NCBI GenBank assembly: GCA_947652115.1
Contig: OX393564.1
Coordinates: 777,586-841,585, forward strand
DNA: 64,000 nucleotides
Source: Blastomussa wellsi
Taxonomy: Eukaryota > Cnidaria > Anthozoa > Scleractinia > Plerogyridae
Reading direction: 5' to 3'
Below the pieces are notes generated by a model, which worked only from the letters and a program-made list of their open reading frames with translations, did no database searches and was not told where the DNA came from. Positions 1 to 12,600 of this stretch are shown here, one piece after another (positions within the stretch are counted from its first letter, which is position 1; every line of letters begins with the position of its first letter). The position numbers were made by a program, and so were the translations under genes.

Positions 1-684
1 AAGACCTCCTCTGCGCAATTGTTTACGTTCTCGCGGAGAGTGTGAAGCCTTATTGTTGGGTGAGATTATCAAGCGAATGTGCAGGAATACAACACATTTG
101 AATGAACGCTGTGATAGTTTGTCAGCCACAAAACAATGATTAGAAGAACAATCAAGCTAATTGAGTCAACAAGCAATATAATTCTATCTAAACACTGACA
201 AATCGCACCAACAGAACCAAAAAACGCGGCTTCAAAGCTTGCAAAAATACACCCGAACTTGTGAAGTCAAGTAAGCGGCGGTTACTTAAAGTCGGCCGAA
301 CCGCAGTTTGAGTGTCCGTGATCACGTGAAGAGATGATATCGCACGTACACGTAGGAAAGCTAACTTTGCCGATGTCACTCATCTTCAATCACGTGCGAA
401 ACAGCTTATTAACCTGAGGAAGTCACAACTCAATAGTAAAGTGACGATATTAGGTTATAAAGAACAAATACGTCCAAGGGGGGGCCAAAACAAGCAAATC
501 CACCAATAGAACAATGAAAATAGTAAATATTGTCCGTGGTGCAAATCAGCAGCCTGTTTGTTTTCTGTTCAAGTTGGCGTGCGGTTGTTTGGCTAGCCGG
601 CAAGATTGGTGACGTATAACCATATATTCTCACGCTTTTGAATTGTCACAGCTCGCAAGCAGTCTCGACTCGAGCTTCGTTATC
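1..684 (+). promoter_or_regulatory. Upstream region of chordin
   Basis: No coding region is supported here. Two canonical CACGTG E-boxes lie at 323-328 and 391-396. An AT-rich, TATA-like stretch preceded by a GTGACGT (CRE-like) motif lies near 609-628, about 60 bases before the chordin ATG at 685, so the core promoter is probably within the last 100 bases. The short open frames on either strand have no recognisable domain. The promoter assignment is inferred from position and motifs only. Confidence 0.35.
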
Positions 685-3600
685 ATGGAACGCACAAAGG
701 ATCCTGTAGGAACGGAAATTTTGATTTTATTAGTCTTAGCTCTATGTACGCCGTCGAATTCAGATTTTGTCTTTAGACCAGTGGGCAGTGAATATCAACC
801 AGTTTCTACAAAGTCTGGAGGTGAGTTTTGTGCTAAACGTCATTATAGTTGTGATTCTGTCACTAACCAATTCTTTGCTGCATTAACTGAACTATTAAGC
901 GGTTTTCAGGCAATTTTCTAGCTGTCGAGTTAAACAGTCATGAGATGTTAATTATAAGTCAGTCGATGCGCTCTTAAGGAATTTTGACGTTGTATCAAAC
1001 ACACCATGAACCAGGGATAGCCCTGTGTCCAAAACTTTAGTAAACTGTAGCAAATTTGGGCTCCGTGAGATTTTTTTTCAGCTCAAGTCAGAAATTGATT
1101 TATAATTTTAAGAGAAGCAGTCGGACTTTACGCCAATTTTTTAAAGTGAATTTATATTTTTCCTTGTTACTTGGTCTCGTGGCATCGGTGCTGAGTGAAA
1201 ACGGATGGAAGTGACGGTGATGGAGACGTCATGCTCAGTTCAGTCATGAGAACCGCGAGCGCGCCGTCTCTATTTGTTCGCATTCCTTTATTGGCGGTAA
1301 AAAATTACTTTCCGGATTCATGCTTAATTTTAACCACCTCGCAATAATAGCACGCACTGCTGAGCAACTCAAATAGCGTGGAAATTCCCGGACTCCAGAG
1401 TCTCAAATTAGGCGCGATCCCAGACAGGCCCTCAGTATCCATTGGTGAATAATAGGCTAGCATGTAAAGTTATTCAAAACTAAACAGGTTTTTTCCTAGA
1501 ATAAAACGTCGTAAATAGGCTTATTCCACGGTTGATATCAGTATAGCGCAGCGGAGACGCGCTTTGTGCAAGCAATTTCTTGAAAGGTTATAAAATAATT
1601 TTGTCTAGTATTGTACAGGCTTGACTGAAGTGCTGTTAATGGTCTGCTATATACTGCTATCCTTATACATTCTAATTCAATTTAATGATCTAGAAAGCTA
1701 CAAATCCTTCTCATTCCTTCACGGAAACAACATGGAGAGGCCTTCTTGATGTTAGAGGATTGATCTTGTATCACAAATGAGGTTTGGGTGCTTGAAACCA
1801 TCGAGTGCCATGAAATCAGTTAACCATCTGTTAAATCTAGCTGACAAAACACGTGGGTATAAGATCGTCAGATCGTGCAGCTAATGCACAATTGTTTATA
1901 GAAACAAAACCCACAGAAGTAGCCGGCATTCAAGTGGGGTGTAACTGATCAATTTTATTTCAATTCTCTTTCTTTGATAGGGTGCAACTTTGGCTTTCTA
2001 CACTACAATATCGGAGATAGCTGGCACCCCGACATAACCCCTTTTGGAGTAATGTTTTGTGTTATCTGCACGTGCAATAAGGTGACATAAACACGCATTT
2101 GTTATGTTGGGTTCTTCTTATAGTACAACCTACAATGTTTCCTTCCTTTATACTAGAACGGATATCAATGCAGTGGCAAATCAATAGACACGCTCCGGAA
2201 TAAAAAAAAATAGTGCATTTATTTAGATCAAAGTATCGTTTTGTTGTCACTCAATCTTTTGTGTTTGAAGGGGATTGATGCTACCTCACTCGCTCAAAAA
2301 AACGACCCCACAGTAAGCGAGATTGCAAGCTTTTCAACTCAAGGACATAGCAGAACTTACTCGGTTGTGCATCGGCAATGATGTAATTGGCAGCCGATTA
2401 TGGCGTTGATCTCGCTGTGTGGTGTCTAATGAATCGAAGTGAGCTCTTCGCTTACTCGTTTCTTTTTGTTCTCAGTTCAAATTAACAGCACGGCGTTTAT
2501 TTGTTTGGAAAAGTATTCAATCGCCAATTAAATTAACCCCAAGTACAAGCATTAACAAAAGGCTTTGTATGTTATTCAAAAACAGACTTTCTAATTAACG
2601 TATTTCGCCGTCTTAACCCCCCAACCGGTCTTATGCATTAGAAAGTGCCAGGATGAGCCACAGCTCGACCACTTAGGTAGCTTTTCGAAGTTTTGCAAAA
2701 CAAATTTTGCTAAAAGATTGCTAAAAGGTTTACCATTACACTCCTATTTTGTAGATGAGTAGGGAAGTAAAAACAGGTCCAGCACTCATTTCTTGAATTG
2801 ATTAGTCCGTGTACCGCAAATAAACTTATTCAAGTGAACAAAAAGATTCGTTAGCTACCACACGCAAAGCACCAATGAAGAAAAAAAGATTTTATCAAAA
2901 CTTCAGTGAAAAGCGTTGGCACTGAATCACAGTATCTTGTGGGAAAACGTCGGACAGACGATATGGAATGTAAACAGTGAAATCTTAATTGATTTTCTTT
3001 TCCAGACAGTTGTTTATGAAATGTTTGTTGAAAGAGAGCTTGTCAAACACGCAAGGAATCGTTGTTCAGCTCACATTGTCTATTCGTGAAAGTCTTTCTC
3101 GGTAAATAAGTTGACTAATTATAAACGGCCACTGAATGATTTAATCTTCCCTTTCAAAGTCAGTCTCCCGCCACGGACAAAAGTCTGTGTAAACTGACTG
3201 AACTACTCAGTACTGTGGGAAAAAATAAAACGAAACAATGCCGGCGTGCTTGTCCCAATAATGTGTTATTACAAAAGACTATCTGTACGTAGACCCCGTC
3301 GGCTCTCTTCAGTGTACCGTTCTGTGTGAAGATTTTTGTAAGGCTTACGTCTTTCAGATCTGTCGTATTATAGGTGGTGGACCCCCAGTCCATGGACTAC
3401 CCCGATGGACCACCCAAACGGACTACACTAATAGAGTTTTTAGGGGTAGGGTAGTCCATTTGGGTAGTCCATCGGGGTAGTCCATGGACTGGGGGTCAGT
3501 GTTTTGTCCACCACCTGTAAGTATCTGATAAGTTTAACTTTGCTACTTTCCTATACGGGGTGCTAGTCCCGGACAGGTCTTTCTTGAACTTTGTTTTTCT

Positions 3601-6600
3601 TATCACAGGCTCCAAACAAAGAGAAAACAGGAAAAGTGACATGTCGTAATATACGAAACCGCTGTGCGACAACAGCATGCGCAAGACCAAAGGTCGAGCA
3701 AGGACATTGCTGTCCATCTTGTCCGGACGGTAAGAAAAATACTGACAATCGTTTACTTTCTGCTGTTTTATGAGTTGTAAATCTGGAAGAATAGGATCAT
3801 GGTACATGGGGCTCGAAGTGGTACTCAATATAGCATTACATGTGGTATTTCCAAACAGTTTATTATAGTAAGGTCTTGTTTCACTTTTTTCAGAGTTCAT
3901 ATCTCTGCTGACGACACCAAAAGCCTCCGTCTCCCGCCAAGACGGACTCGGGCGTGCGCACTTTACACTTGTGCGAAGCACGCTCAGCATTTCAATTCGC
4001 TATGAAGGGTAAGGAGGAAACCCATTTCTGATAAAATACCATGACATCAGATTCTTTAAAATGAAAATCGTTTATAATTTGTTTGATGTTGTAATATACA
4101 GGCCCAGAAAACTTCGCATGGCGTCTTTTATGGATTCTGACGGCTCGCTGCTGAAGGAAATCAACATTCAGCGCAGATCCATCAACGGATCTCAGGTCTG
4201 TGCTGTTAGATCTTTTACATTTTTGCCGTCGTTAGACATCCTACAGTTTCCAATGCGTTTCTGACATTTGTCGATTGCTAGTTAACACAATCAACCCGTT
4301 ATTTTTGTGCCGTATGTTCATCTAGAAATACTGTAAGTAATCGTTTTTCCTATTGCTTTTCCTTGGTCCTTATAATTGCCGATTGACAAGCAGTAAGACA
4401 AAACGTTTAGCCACCGACATTTTTCAGTTTTTTTGGTAAAATGGCCACAAAATTATGATTAAGTTCTTTCACCCATACAGGAAATGCTCCTAGAACATCA
4501 AGAGATGGATATCTAGCAAATAGTTTAAGGAAGAAAGTGACCATACATAGTTTTCACAAATTTTTCCAAATCACAAGGACAGAACTTGAAAAAGTCAGCC
4601 TGACCTTTTCAAGAGAACTAAAGCTCTTGATGCTATCATAATGATACCACTCCATATTTAGCGTCAATGCACTGGCATAGTAATTTTAACAAAACTTAAA
4701 CATTGTTTGTAGGTTTCCATCGGAGTAAACACGTTTTTAGGCTGTTGAATTTTTAAAGTTATACTCGTGACTGGTGTCCCTTCAAAGATGAACTGTTTTC
4801 AGTTGGGTTTTCTCTTTCCAGGTGTGCCTCGTGTGGAATCAAGTGAATAAAAAGGAGATTGAATCTCTCAAACAAGGAAAAGTTAGCTTAGAATTGAAGC
4901 TCAAAAAGCAGCAGGGATCAGGCCTAAAAGGGGAAATTGTATCGTACAAATCGTACTCGGAAGGTAAGGTTATTGACACGGAAGCCGAGTAGTAGAGTAA
5001 CATGTAAAATGTTAACGTATCGTTCTTTTTAAATGAAAAAGTAAATCAAAGAAAAGGAAGACTGCAAACTTATTCATTCCGAAAGCAACATTCACAAAAG
5101 TTGCTCTTGCAAATTAAATACGCTCTCTATATGCGGTAGAGCGTTTACTTCGCATAAAAAATTAGAAGATTTTTAGGCAGTCTGAGTGATACCAAAGATT
5201 CTGGAAACATTGGTTAAGGTAGAATAAAAGGATACAGCTGTCTTTTTCTTGGGGGACACGTGCACTTTCATGCAAATCAAACTCATTTTCATATGAGAAG
5301 TTTGCACGAGGACTCGATCGTTTTGAAACTGAGTTTAAAAACAACTCGGAAATGACCATGTCTGTTGGATAAACACTAGCTTACGGCTCGGGTTCCCACT
5401 GCCGGGTTTTATCAGCTTCGTTTTCCCGAATAGCCCTATATTTACACAACGAAAATGATAGCCACAGGCAATGGCACGGCTTTCTTAGGCGTCAACAGAA
5501 TAACGGAAACAACCAGGTTGTATTCTCACAGGACAACACACGAGATTAGAATTGAAATGTACGATGAAGGAATTGTCAGAAAAAAGGAATAAAGCGTGCA
5601 TTCACTTGTCGTGTTATTATAATAGGCTTTTGTTCTGTTATGCAAGGCTCCAAACGAAAATACACCTCCTCTAAATGTTGCTAGCATTAATTGGTATTTC
5701 GAGTCATAAGGATACGCGCTGTCATAACTAGATATTGAAAGACGACATTCTGGTGTTAACCAAGGATTTTTACTTGAAGTATTGTTTCGTGTACGTACTG
5801 ATAATGATTCAATTGGTGAATGTGTTAGTATTAGTAACAGTACCATGATTTGTCCATGTTCATCGGTAGAAAGTGGGAACAATATCTGGGTTTTGTGTGC
5901 CCAAGGCACTAGAAGTGATTATGTTGAACAACAATACAGAGTAAGAGGCAGCTAAACAACAACTACAACACGGATCACGCACGTTGAAAACGCGCCAGCC
6001 GAAATTTTGAACTTCGTCGATCCTTACTTGTGTCAGGCCTCCGATTTTCCCCACACTTGTTCGTTTTTGGTTTATTATCATTGTATCTTTAGTTTGTTTC
6101 TACTATAGTCCGTTTATATTGCTTTGATGTTTATTTCGATATGAAGCAAAAAGTTGGACGGTGCGTGAAAAATAGCTTCAAGAATATATCACGAAAAACG
6201 TCAGTTAAAACAAATATAATAAATAATTCCTTTAAAGAAAAATATCTGCATCTTCTTACTCTCCTTACACTCAATTCTCTTCTCAGAGAGCTTTGAAGCA
6301 TTGCTATCGTCTGATGATGAAACATTCAGCGCACTAGCGTCTTTCAACTTGGCCAAGAGTGGAAAACTTCTCAGGATTTTTCTTCGTTTCAGTGGATCTC
6401 ATACCCTAGGTCAGTGGGGTGAGGTGGGAACGCACACTTCAGATCAGTGGGGTGGGTAGGGTGGGAACACACATTTGAGATGAGGGGGATTGGGTGGGGG
6501 CGGTACGCAGCTCTTTACAAGGTCCCACAGTATTGGCTGAAAAAGTGATAAACAAACAACAGTAACAATTATGGACCCTAGCCCTAAAACAATAGAGCTG

Positions 6601-9600
6601 CGTGCTATCAAGATCCAATGAAATTAGAGGTTCTAGAGAGCTGCGAACTATCCCATTAAGTTAGGTAGGGTATGATAGCACATCTTATGTTATTTGGGCT
6701 GTTTGAGTGTAGAGTGCTTTAAGCATCGATGTAAGCATTTCTGCTTTATTGTTACCATTAAACAACCATATATATTTTCTGTGTTTTTTACTACAAAGGT
6801 TCTTCAACTCAAGTTACGATCAAGCTGATTAAAAATCCAACGAATAACAAAGGCGCACGTGTCGTGAAAATAATCAGTGCATCGCAAGTGAAGCGGGAGG
6901 TCAGTTTAACAAATAGATTCCATGTTGCCGCACGTTTGTTAAGTAATAGATCACTGATGACGTCAAAATGACGTCTTCTGTGATCTATTACTGAACAAAT
7001 GCACGGCAACATGGAATCTATTTATTATATAATAAAGAAACAAAATTTAAACGTTTTCAGTGCGTGTGCCCTGTAATCGGTCATAGGTAGGAACCAATCA
7101 AAATGCGTTCATAATTGGGCATTGTTATTTATAGCGACATCCCTTTGTTTGCTTTTTGCTAATTGCCAGGAGACTGGGTTCCACTGATCCCAAAACAAAT
7201 TCCACCGATCGTGTGCACTGTCTTTCAATTCGCTCTCCTGAACTCATCAGCGCAAATCTTGAAAGTGTATATAGCCGATATTGACCAGAGTCAGACTGTC
7301 AACTGTCAGATCAGAGTCAGATTGTCAACTGTCAGATCAGAGTCCGACTGTCAACTGTCAGATCAGAGTCAGACTGTCAACTGTCAGATCAGAGTCAGAT
7401 TGTCAACTGTCAGATCAGAGTCAGACTGTCAACTGTCAGAACAGAGTCAGACTGTCAACTGTCAGATCAGAGTCAGACTGTCAACTGTCAGATCAGAGTC
7501 AGACTAGTACTGTCAACTGGCTAGCCTGTTTTATAAAGCAAAGTAATGCGAGTGCAAATGGGACGCTCATCGCCATTTTTTTGTTCTTCGCACTTGAACA
7601 GTCGAGCAACAAAGCATATGGCCCTGTATTTTTATTTGAAAAATTGCATTATGGAGTGTTGAAACACTATCAAAATATTAAGTGACAACTGAAACATGGC
7701 CCAAAATTTCTGTAGCAAATTATGCTGCGACGTCCAATACTAACAGAATCTTAAATTACATCTTGCACGTCTGAAATGTGGCTGCCATTTGCACCTCGAT
7801 TACCAGTAAGTCACCAAATGAAAGGTAATTTTTTCTCTTGCAGAATTCCAATTTTAAAACGGTATGGCCGAACACAGTTGATCATGCTCTTAAGTGGCTG
7901 TCACGTGGTCATTTGAACATCACAATTATTTTGAACTCCGCTGACCAAACAACTAAACTCACTGGTCGAATAGGCATTAAAAGGACTTGCAATAGTAAGT
8001 TAAAAAAAAGCGTTCTTTAAAATCATTTTTTGATTTCAACCTACTTAACATAATCACCCTTCAAGCTCAAGCAGTTACCATTAGCGTTAACGAATTTCAC
8101 AGGGGAATAAGTCTGAAACGCATCTAATGATAGGCGTACGAGCAGGGGGTGGCAGGGGGGCAGCCCCCCCAAGGTTTAGGCAGCCGCTCAGGATTCGGGC
8201 AACAACAGTTGCCATGTTTTGCGCGGTTGTATGCAAGTTTAATGCCAACGTATTCTGGAATTGTGTATTTTTTTCGGCCAGGGAGGTTACAGCCCCCCCC
8301 CCCCCACAAGCCCGTAGGTGCCCGAACGGCTATGCATCTAATCATCTAAGCATTATTTCGTTAATGTAGGGTATACATATGTATCTTTTCTTTATATTTC
8401 CACTTCAACTCCCGCCTCGACTAGCAAATGCTAAATTTATTTATTTATTTGAATGAATAAAACTGTTGTTGTCACAAAATACACAACGTACACAAGTGCT
8501 GGAAGCGTTAACCAGATGACATAATTTTGATTTTGAGGATTCTGCTTCAATTCGGTTATGGTTTCATGTTAGTTACTGATCATAGTCGGTTATTCTTTAT
8601 TTCTGCAGCCATCGTGTCTCAGCTTTCCGGTCGAGACGCTCCGAGGCCCACAATGACAGGAGCCAGCGGCTATGCCTCCTTTGAATTAGTTAATAACGGT
8701 CAAATATACTATCAGGTAAACGTTGTACCAAATTCACTTTATGGCTATTCTAAACCTAGTTTTCAATTCTTTCTATTTACCAAACTCCACATGTCTTGGC
8801 TCTTCACAGACAAGGGGGGGGGAGGGGTGGGGGGGGAGGGAGTGGTAGGTGGAGGGGGTGGGGTAGTTTATAGTTAAAACTAACTTTTACCATGGAGGAG
8901 CAATATGGTATAAACGTGTTAGTGGTAACTCTCGCCATCCGTCATACTTTTAATGTTTCGGCATTGTTTTTTCCTCAAATTTGAAAACATTTTACTGTTC
9001 ATTACAGGTCTTTCTGTCTGGACTGTTGAACTCTGTGACAGAAATAAGTCTTCAAGCAACAAGCCACAGACAAAACGTTAAAAGACTTTCTCGCTCTGTA
9101 ACTACTGATGATCATGGACGAGTTAAGGTTAGTTCGTTTGTAAATTTGATCGGTTGAATGACAAAAGTGCAATATCGAGCGTTGATCGGGGATACAAAAT
9201 TGTTATTCAAGATTTTGCGCCGCACTTGAAATATTGACATAAAATTCACTGAAAATTGTAATTACAGGAAACGAGCAAATAATTATATGACTACTAAAAC
9301 GGTATAAAAATTACCCCGGTAATATTAAATAGGGGCATGTTCAGTGTTTAAATCTATCGTGTTCAATATTTAAGGCTGCCGTGAAATTTTGGTAACAAAT
9401 GTCATGACATTTTGGTAACGTTTTAGATTATCATCATCATCATAATTGTCACCATCATCATCATCATCATCATCATCGTCATCATCGTTATCATCATCAT
9501 CATCATTATTGTTGTCATCATCATCGTCATAATTATTACACTAGTGTATGTTTCTCCAGAGAGTATGATTTTCGAAGCCAAATTTTGTCTGAATCATGGT

Positions 9601-12600
9601 ATCGATTTTGGGTCAAGTATGCTATAATATCGCGAAATAGACTTAAAGTCATCACAGAAATATCGCTTATAATTCCTCCAGTTTGTTCTGTTCTGGGTAA
9701 ATTTATTTTTGTAAACGGTATTGAAAGGGGGGCCAGTACGTAGTTTCTTTTTATAGCTTTCTTTTTTCAGTCAAATACCAATTTAACATGTTACGATCGC
9801 GTTAAATTCTTAAAAGTCGGATCTAACATCTGATAGTATTTCTACATGGGAGGTACGGGAATTCTTTGATTTTAGGTAGCCTCTACAATAAACACCAAGT
9901 TTATAAATGTGTTGCAGGTAACAGGCGTCTGGGAGAGGCCATCGTTTACAGAAATTTCATGGCTATTCAGTGGAAATATGTTCATCAACGTCCGAACCAC
10001 GGCCAACAAGAATGGAGAAATACACGGTCAACTGAAACAGTTTCCTTACAGGGGACATCACCTGTCATATCACGGTAGAAAGTTCTCATACTTTTAGCAT
10101 TACATTAGCCAAAGACCTAACCCGGCACGTCAGTTCATCTTTGGTTCACGACCACTGGTATTTTTAGCACTTTCCTGCACATTTTCCCCAGAAATATATT
10201 CAACAAAAGTTTTCTCTTTTGGAGGAAGCTAGTGCTCTGATATTTAGTGCACTGGACCGAGAACTCCTATTGAAGCCCCAAACGTGGTAAAGTTTGTGTT
10301 GCGTTCTTGGACAAGGCGCCGTTCTCAAAGAGCCTCTATTCACCCAGGAATATACAAAATCTATTGATCAGCATATCTTAAAAGGGATTAACCATAGCCT
10401 TTGTCACTCATTCTGCAGAAACCGAAGTTAAAAAAAAATCTTTTTCTAGATCCACCGATTTTATTATCTGGCAACGAAGTGGTTCCCAGGATCCAGACGG
10501 GTGCGGCCGGGCAGGCCTGGTTCTCACTGGACAAAAACTGTGCGTTACACTACCACCTGATGTTCAGTGGCATGTACCGCGGGCGCAGGAATCTGATGAC
10601 AGCGGAACTTCAGGGATTTGCGGACTATGGCGAGGTTCCTCAGCCGTATGATGAGCACGTGCACTTCTTACGTTCTTTTGAAGGAGAAACGGTACGTATA
10701 TGCAGGTCCCGGATGTTAACGTAATTAATTAAGTCAGAAACAAGTCAATTTGGTCACATTTAATCACGGAAATTTCTAACAGATTCAATAACAGTTATCG
10801 TGGCCTATTTTAGTCTCATCTCCTTGTTTCGTCAAATCTCTCAAAATACAATTCGATTGCAATGAATCACAATCAATCATTTTCTGTGTTTATTGTAGGT
10901 ATCAGGATCCGCGCGCAACCTAGACACGGCATTCCTCGGTAATCTCTTTCGTGGACTGGTTTATTTGCAAGTAAGCAGCGACGAAGTTCCTCAAGGAGAG
11001 CTGAGGAGCCAGGTCTTGGTGAACGGCGATATTTGTAGGAGGCGTTTTCCTGATTTGCAGCAGGGAGGCCCAATGCACGGATCGTGTTACCATGGCGACA
11101 AGGAATACTACAACGGACAGAGCTGGATTCCCGAAGATGACAAGTGTTCCTCGTGCACTTGCCAGGTAAGTTTAACTCGTCCTTAACTAAGCCTTGATCC
11201 TTGTTTGCTAATTTTCCTTTCTTTTCTCCTTGCAGGACACTGAAATAGTTTGTGCTCCACTCAAATGTCAGCGGTTAAACTGCACCGAAGCACCTATCTT
11301 ATTGCCTCATTTATGCTGCCCGGTGTGTCCAGGTATTTACGTGGTCAAAGAAATCGGTTTTCATTTCAGAATATTTACTATATGTTCTGAAAAATCCATT
11401 ATACTCTGAAAAGCTGCGTCGGGAGGGATCAATAAAGAGCGGCCTGAAGGAATGAAATGAAACTGGAGAAAATGGGATTTGGCTTTCGGCACTGGGAATC
11501 ACAAAAAATGGGACTGGGGTTGGGATTGGGAATGGGATTTGAGAAGAACTAATGCCGAGAAATGGAATTGGGGTAAAATTTTGGCTGGGAAATAAGGATT
11601 TATAATCCCCCTTCAGGACCCTCAATAAGTGTTTATGTACGTATACGAGGACGGCAATCATCTATTAAACAAACTCTGATTGATGGCGTGTCCGTTTGCT
11701 CCCTTGCTTTAAAGTGGCCATTTTAATACGAGTTGTGCTTTGCTCTTATAATGATCCAACGACTCAAACGTTGTTTTCTATGTATAGCGCTGTTAACTAT
11801 TCAGTGTATTAAAAAATATTTTCCGTCCTTTTTTAGCTGTCGAGGAAAAAGTTGTTATATACTACGAGAAGAAGAATCGACCATCCACGAAAGGATGTTA
11901 CGTGAAAAGAGACAGGAAAGTGTACCCAGCTGGCGCCGTGTGGCATCCGTTTGTACAGCCATTCGGGTACATGAGATGCCACGCCTGCGCGTGTCTGGTA
12001 AGCGGCCAAACAAATTATCACAAGCGCGCACATTGAGATGTTATGTCGCGTACTAGTTAGTAGTCTCTCTTCCGCGGCCTCTGTAGGAGTTAAACCCTTG
12101 CACCTGGAGGGATGCTGTTTAATCTTATATTTGCTTCACTTTATCTTTTCTGTTAGGCGAAATCTGAAGAGATATCATGCAACAAAGTAAAATGCCCGGA
12201 TCTTCATTGCAAAAGCCCGGTCAAACTGCGCCTGACTGACTGCTGTATGCGGTGCCCTGGTAAGGAGTTAAACTATTAAGAACCAAATGGCAAATACGCC
12301 AAATTCGATATTCAGCCTAAAACAATAAACATCACTACGAGGCTCTAAGGAATAAATCCCACAAACTTTATAGCCTCGTGCTGACGTCTATTGTTTTAGG
12401 CATTAAAATAACGAAATTGGTCTATTTTAAGGTGGTAGACTTGACTTTAGCTCAAAATTGAAACATGCCAAAAAAAAAAAAACACAACGATTTGAAGAAT
12501 TACATAGATTTATTCATAATCCCAAGAGATAAGCTCTTCTTTCTTCCTACGCGCGGAATAATTGATATCAAAGCCCAAAGCCAGGTTGCAGGCCGGACGA

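Noticed and set aside
643..921. Upstream start for chordin at 643
   Set aside because: That start is not an ATG, and the signal peptide begins at the ATG at 685; the frame past 820 is intron.
3496..3990. 164-codon minus-strand frame
   Set aside because: It runs antisense to chordin exons 3 and 4 and shows no domain; the plus-strand exons explain the open frame.
5526..6081. Minus-strand frames in chordin intron 6
   Set aside because: Long enough to notice, but no recognisable domain and no start or splice support; possibly old transposon sequence.
7287..7520. CRISPR-like array
   Set aside because: Direct tandem repeats without spacers, in a eukaryotic intron.
7163..7685. Overlapping plus-strand open frames with repeats such as SDQSQTVNCQ
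   Set aside because: They are translations of the 26-bp minisatellite in different frames; only the first part of one frame (7170-7297) is a chordin exon.
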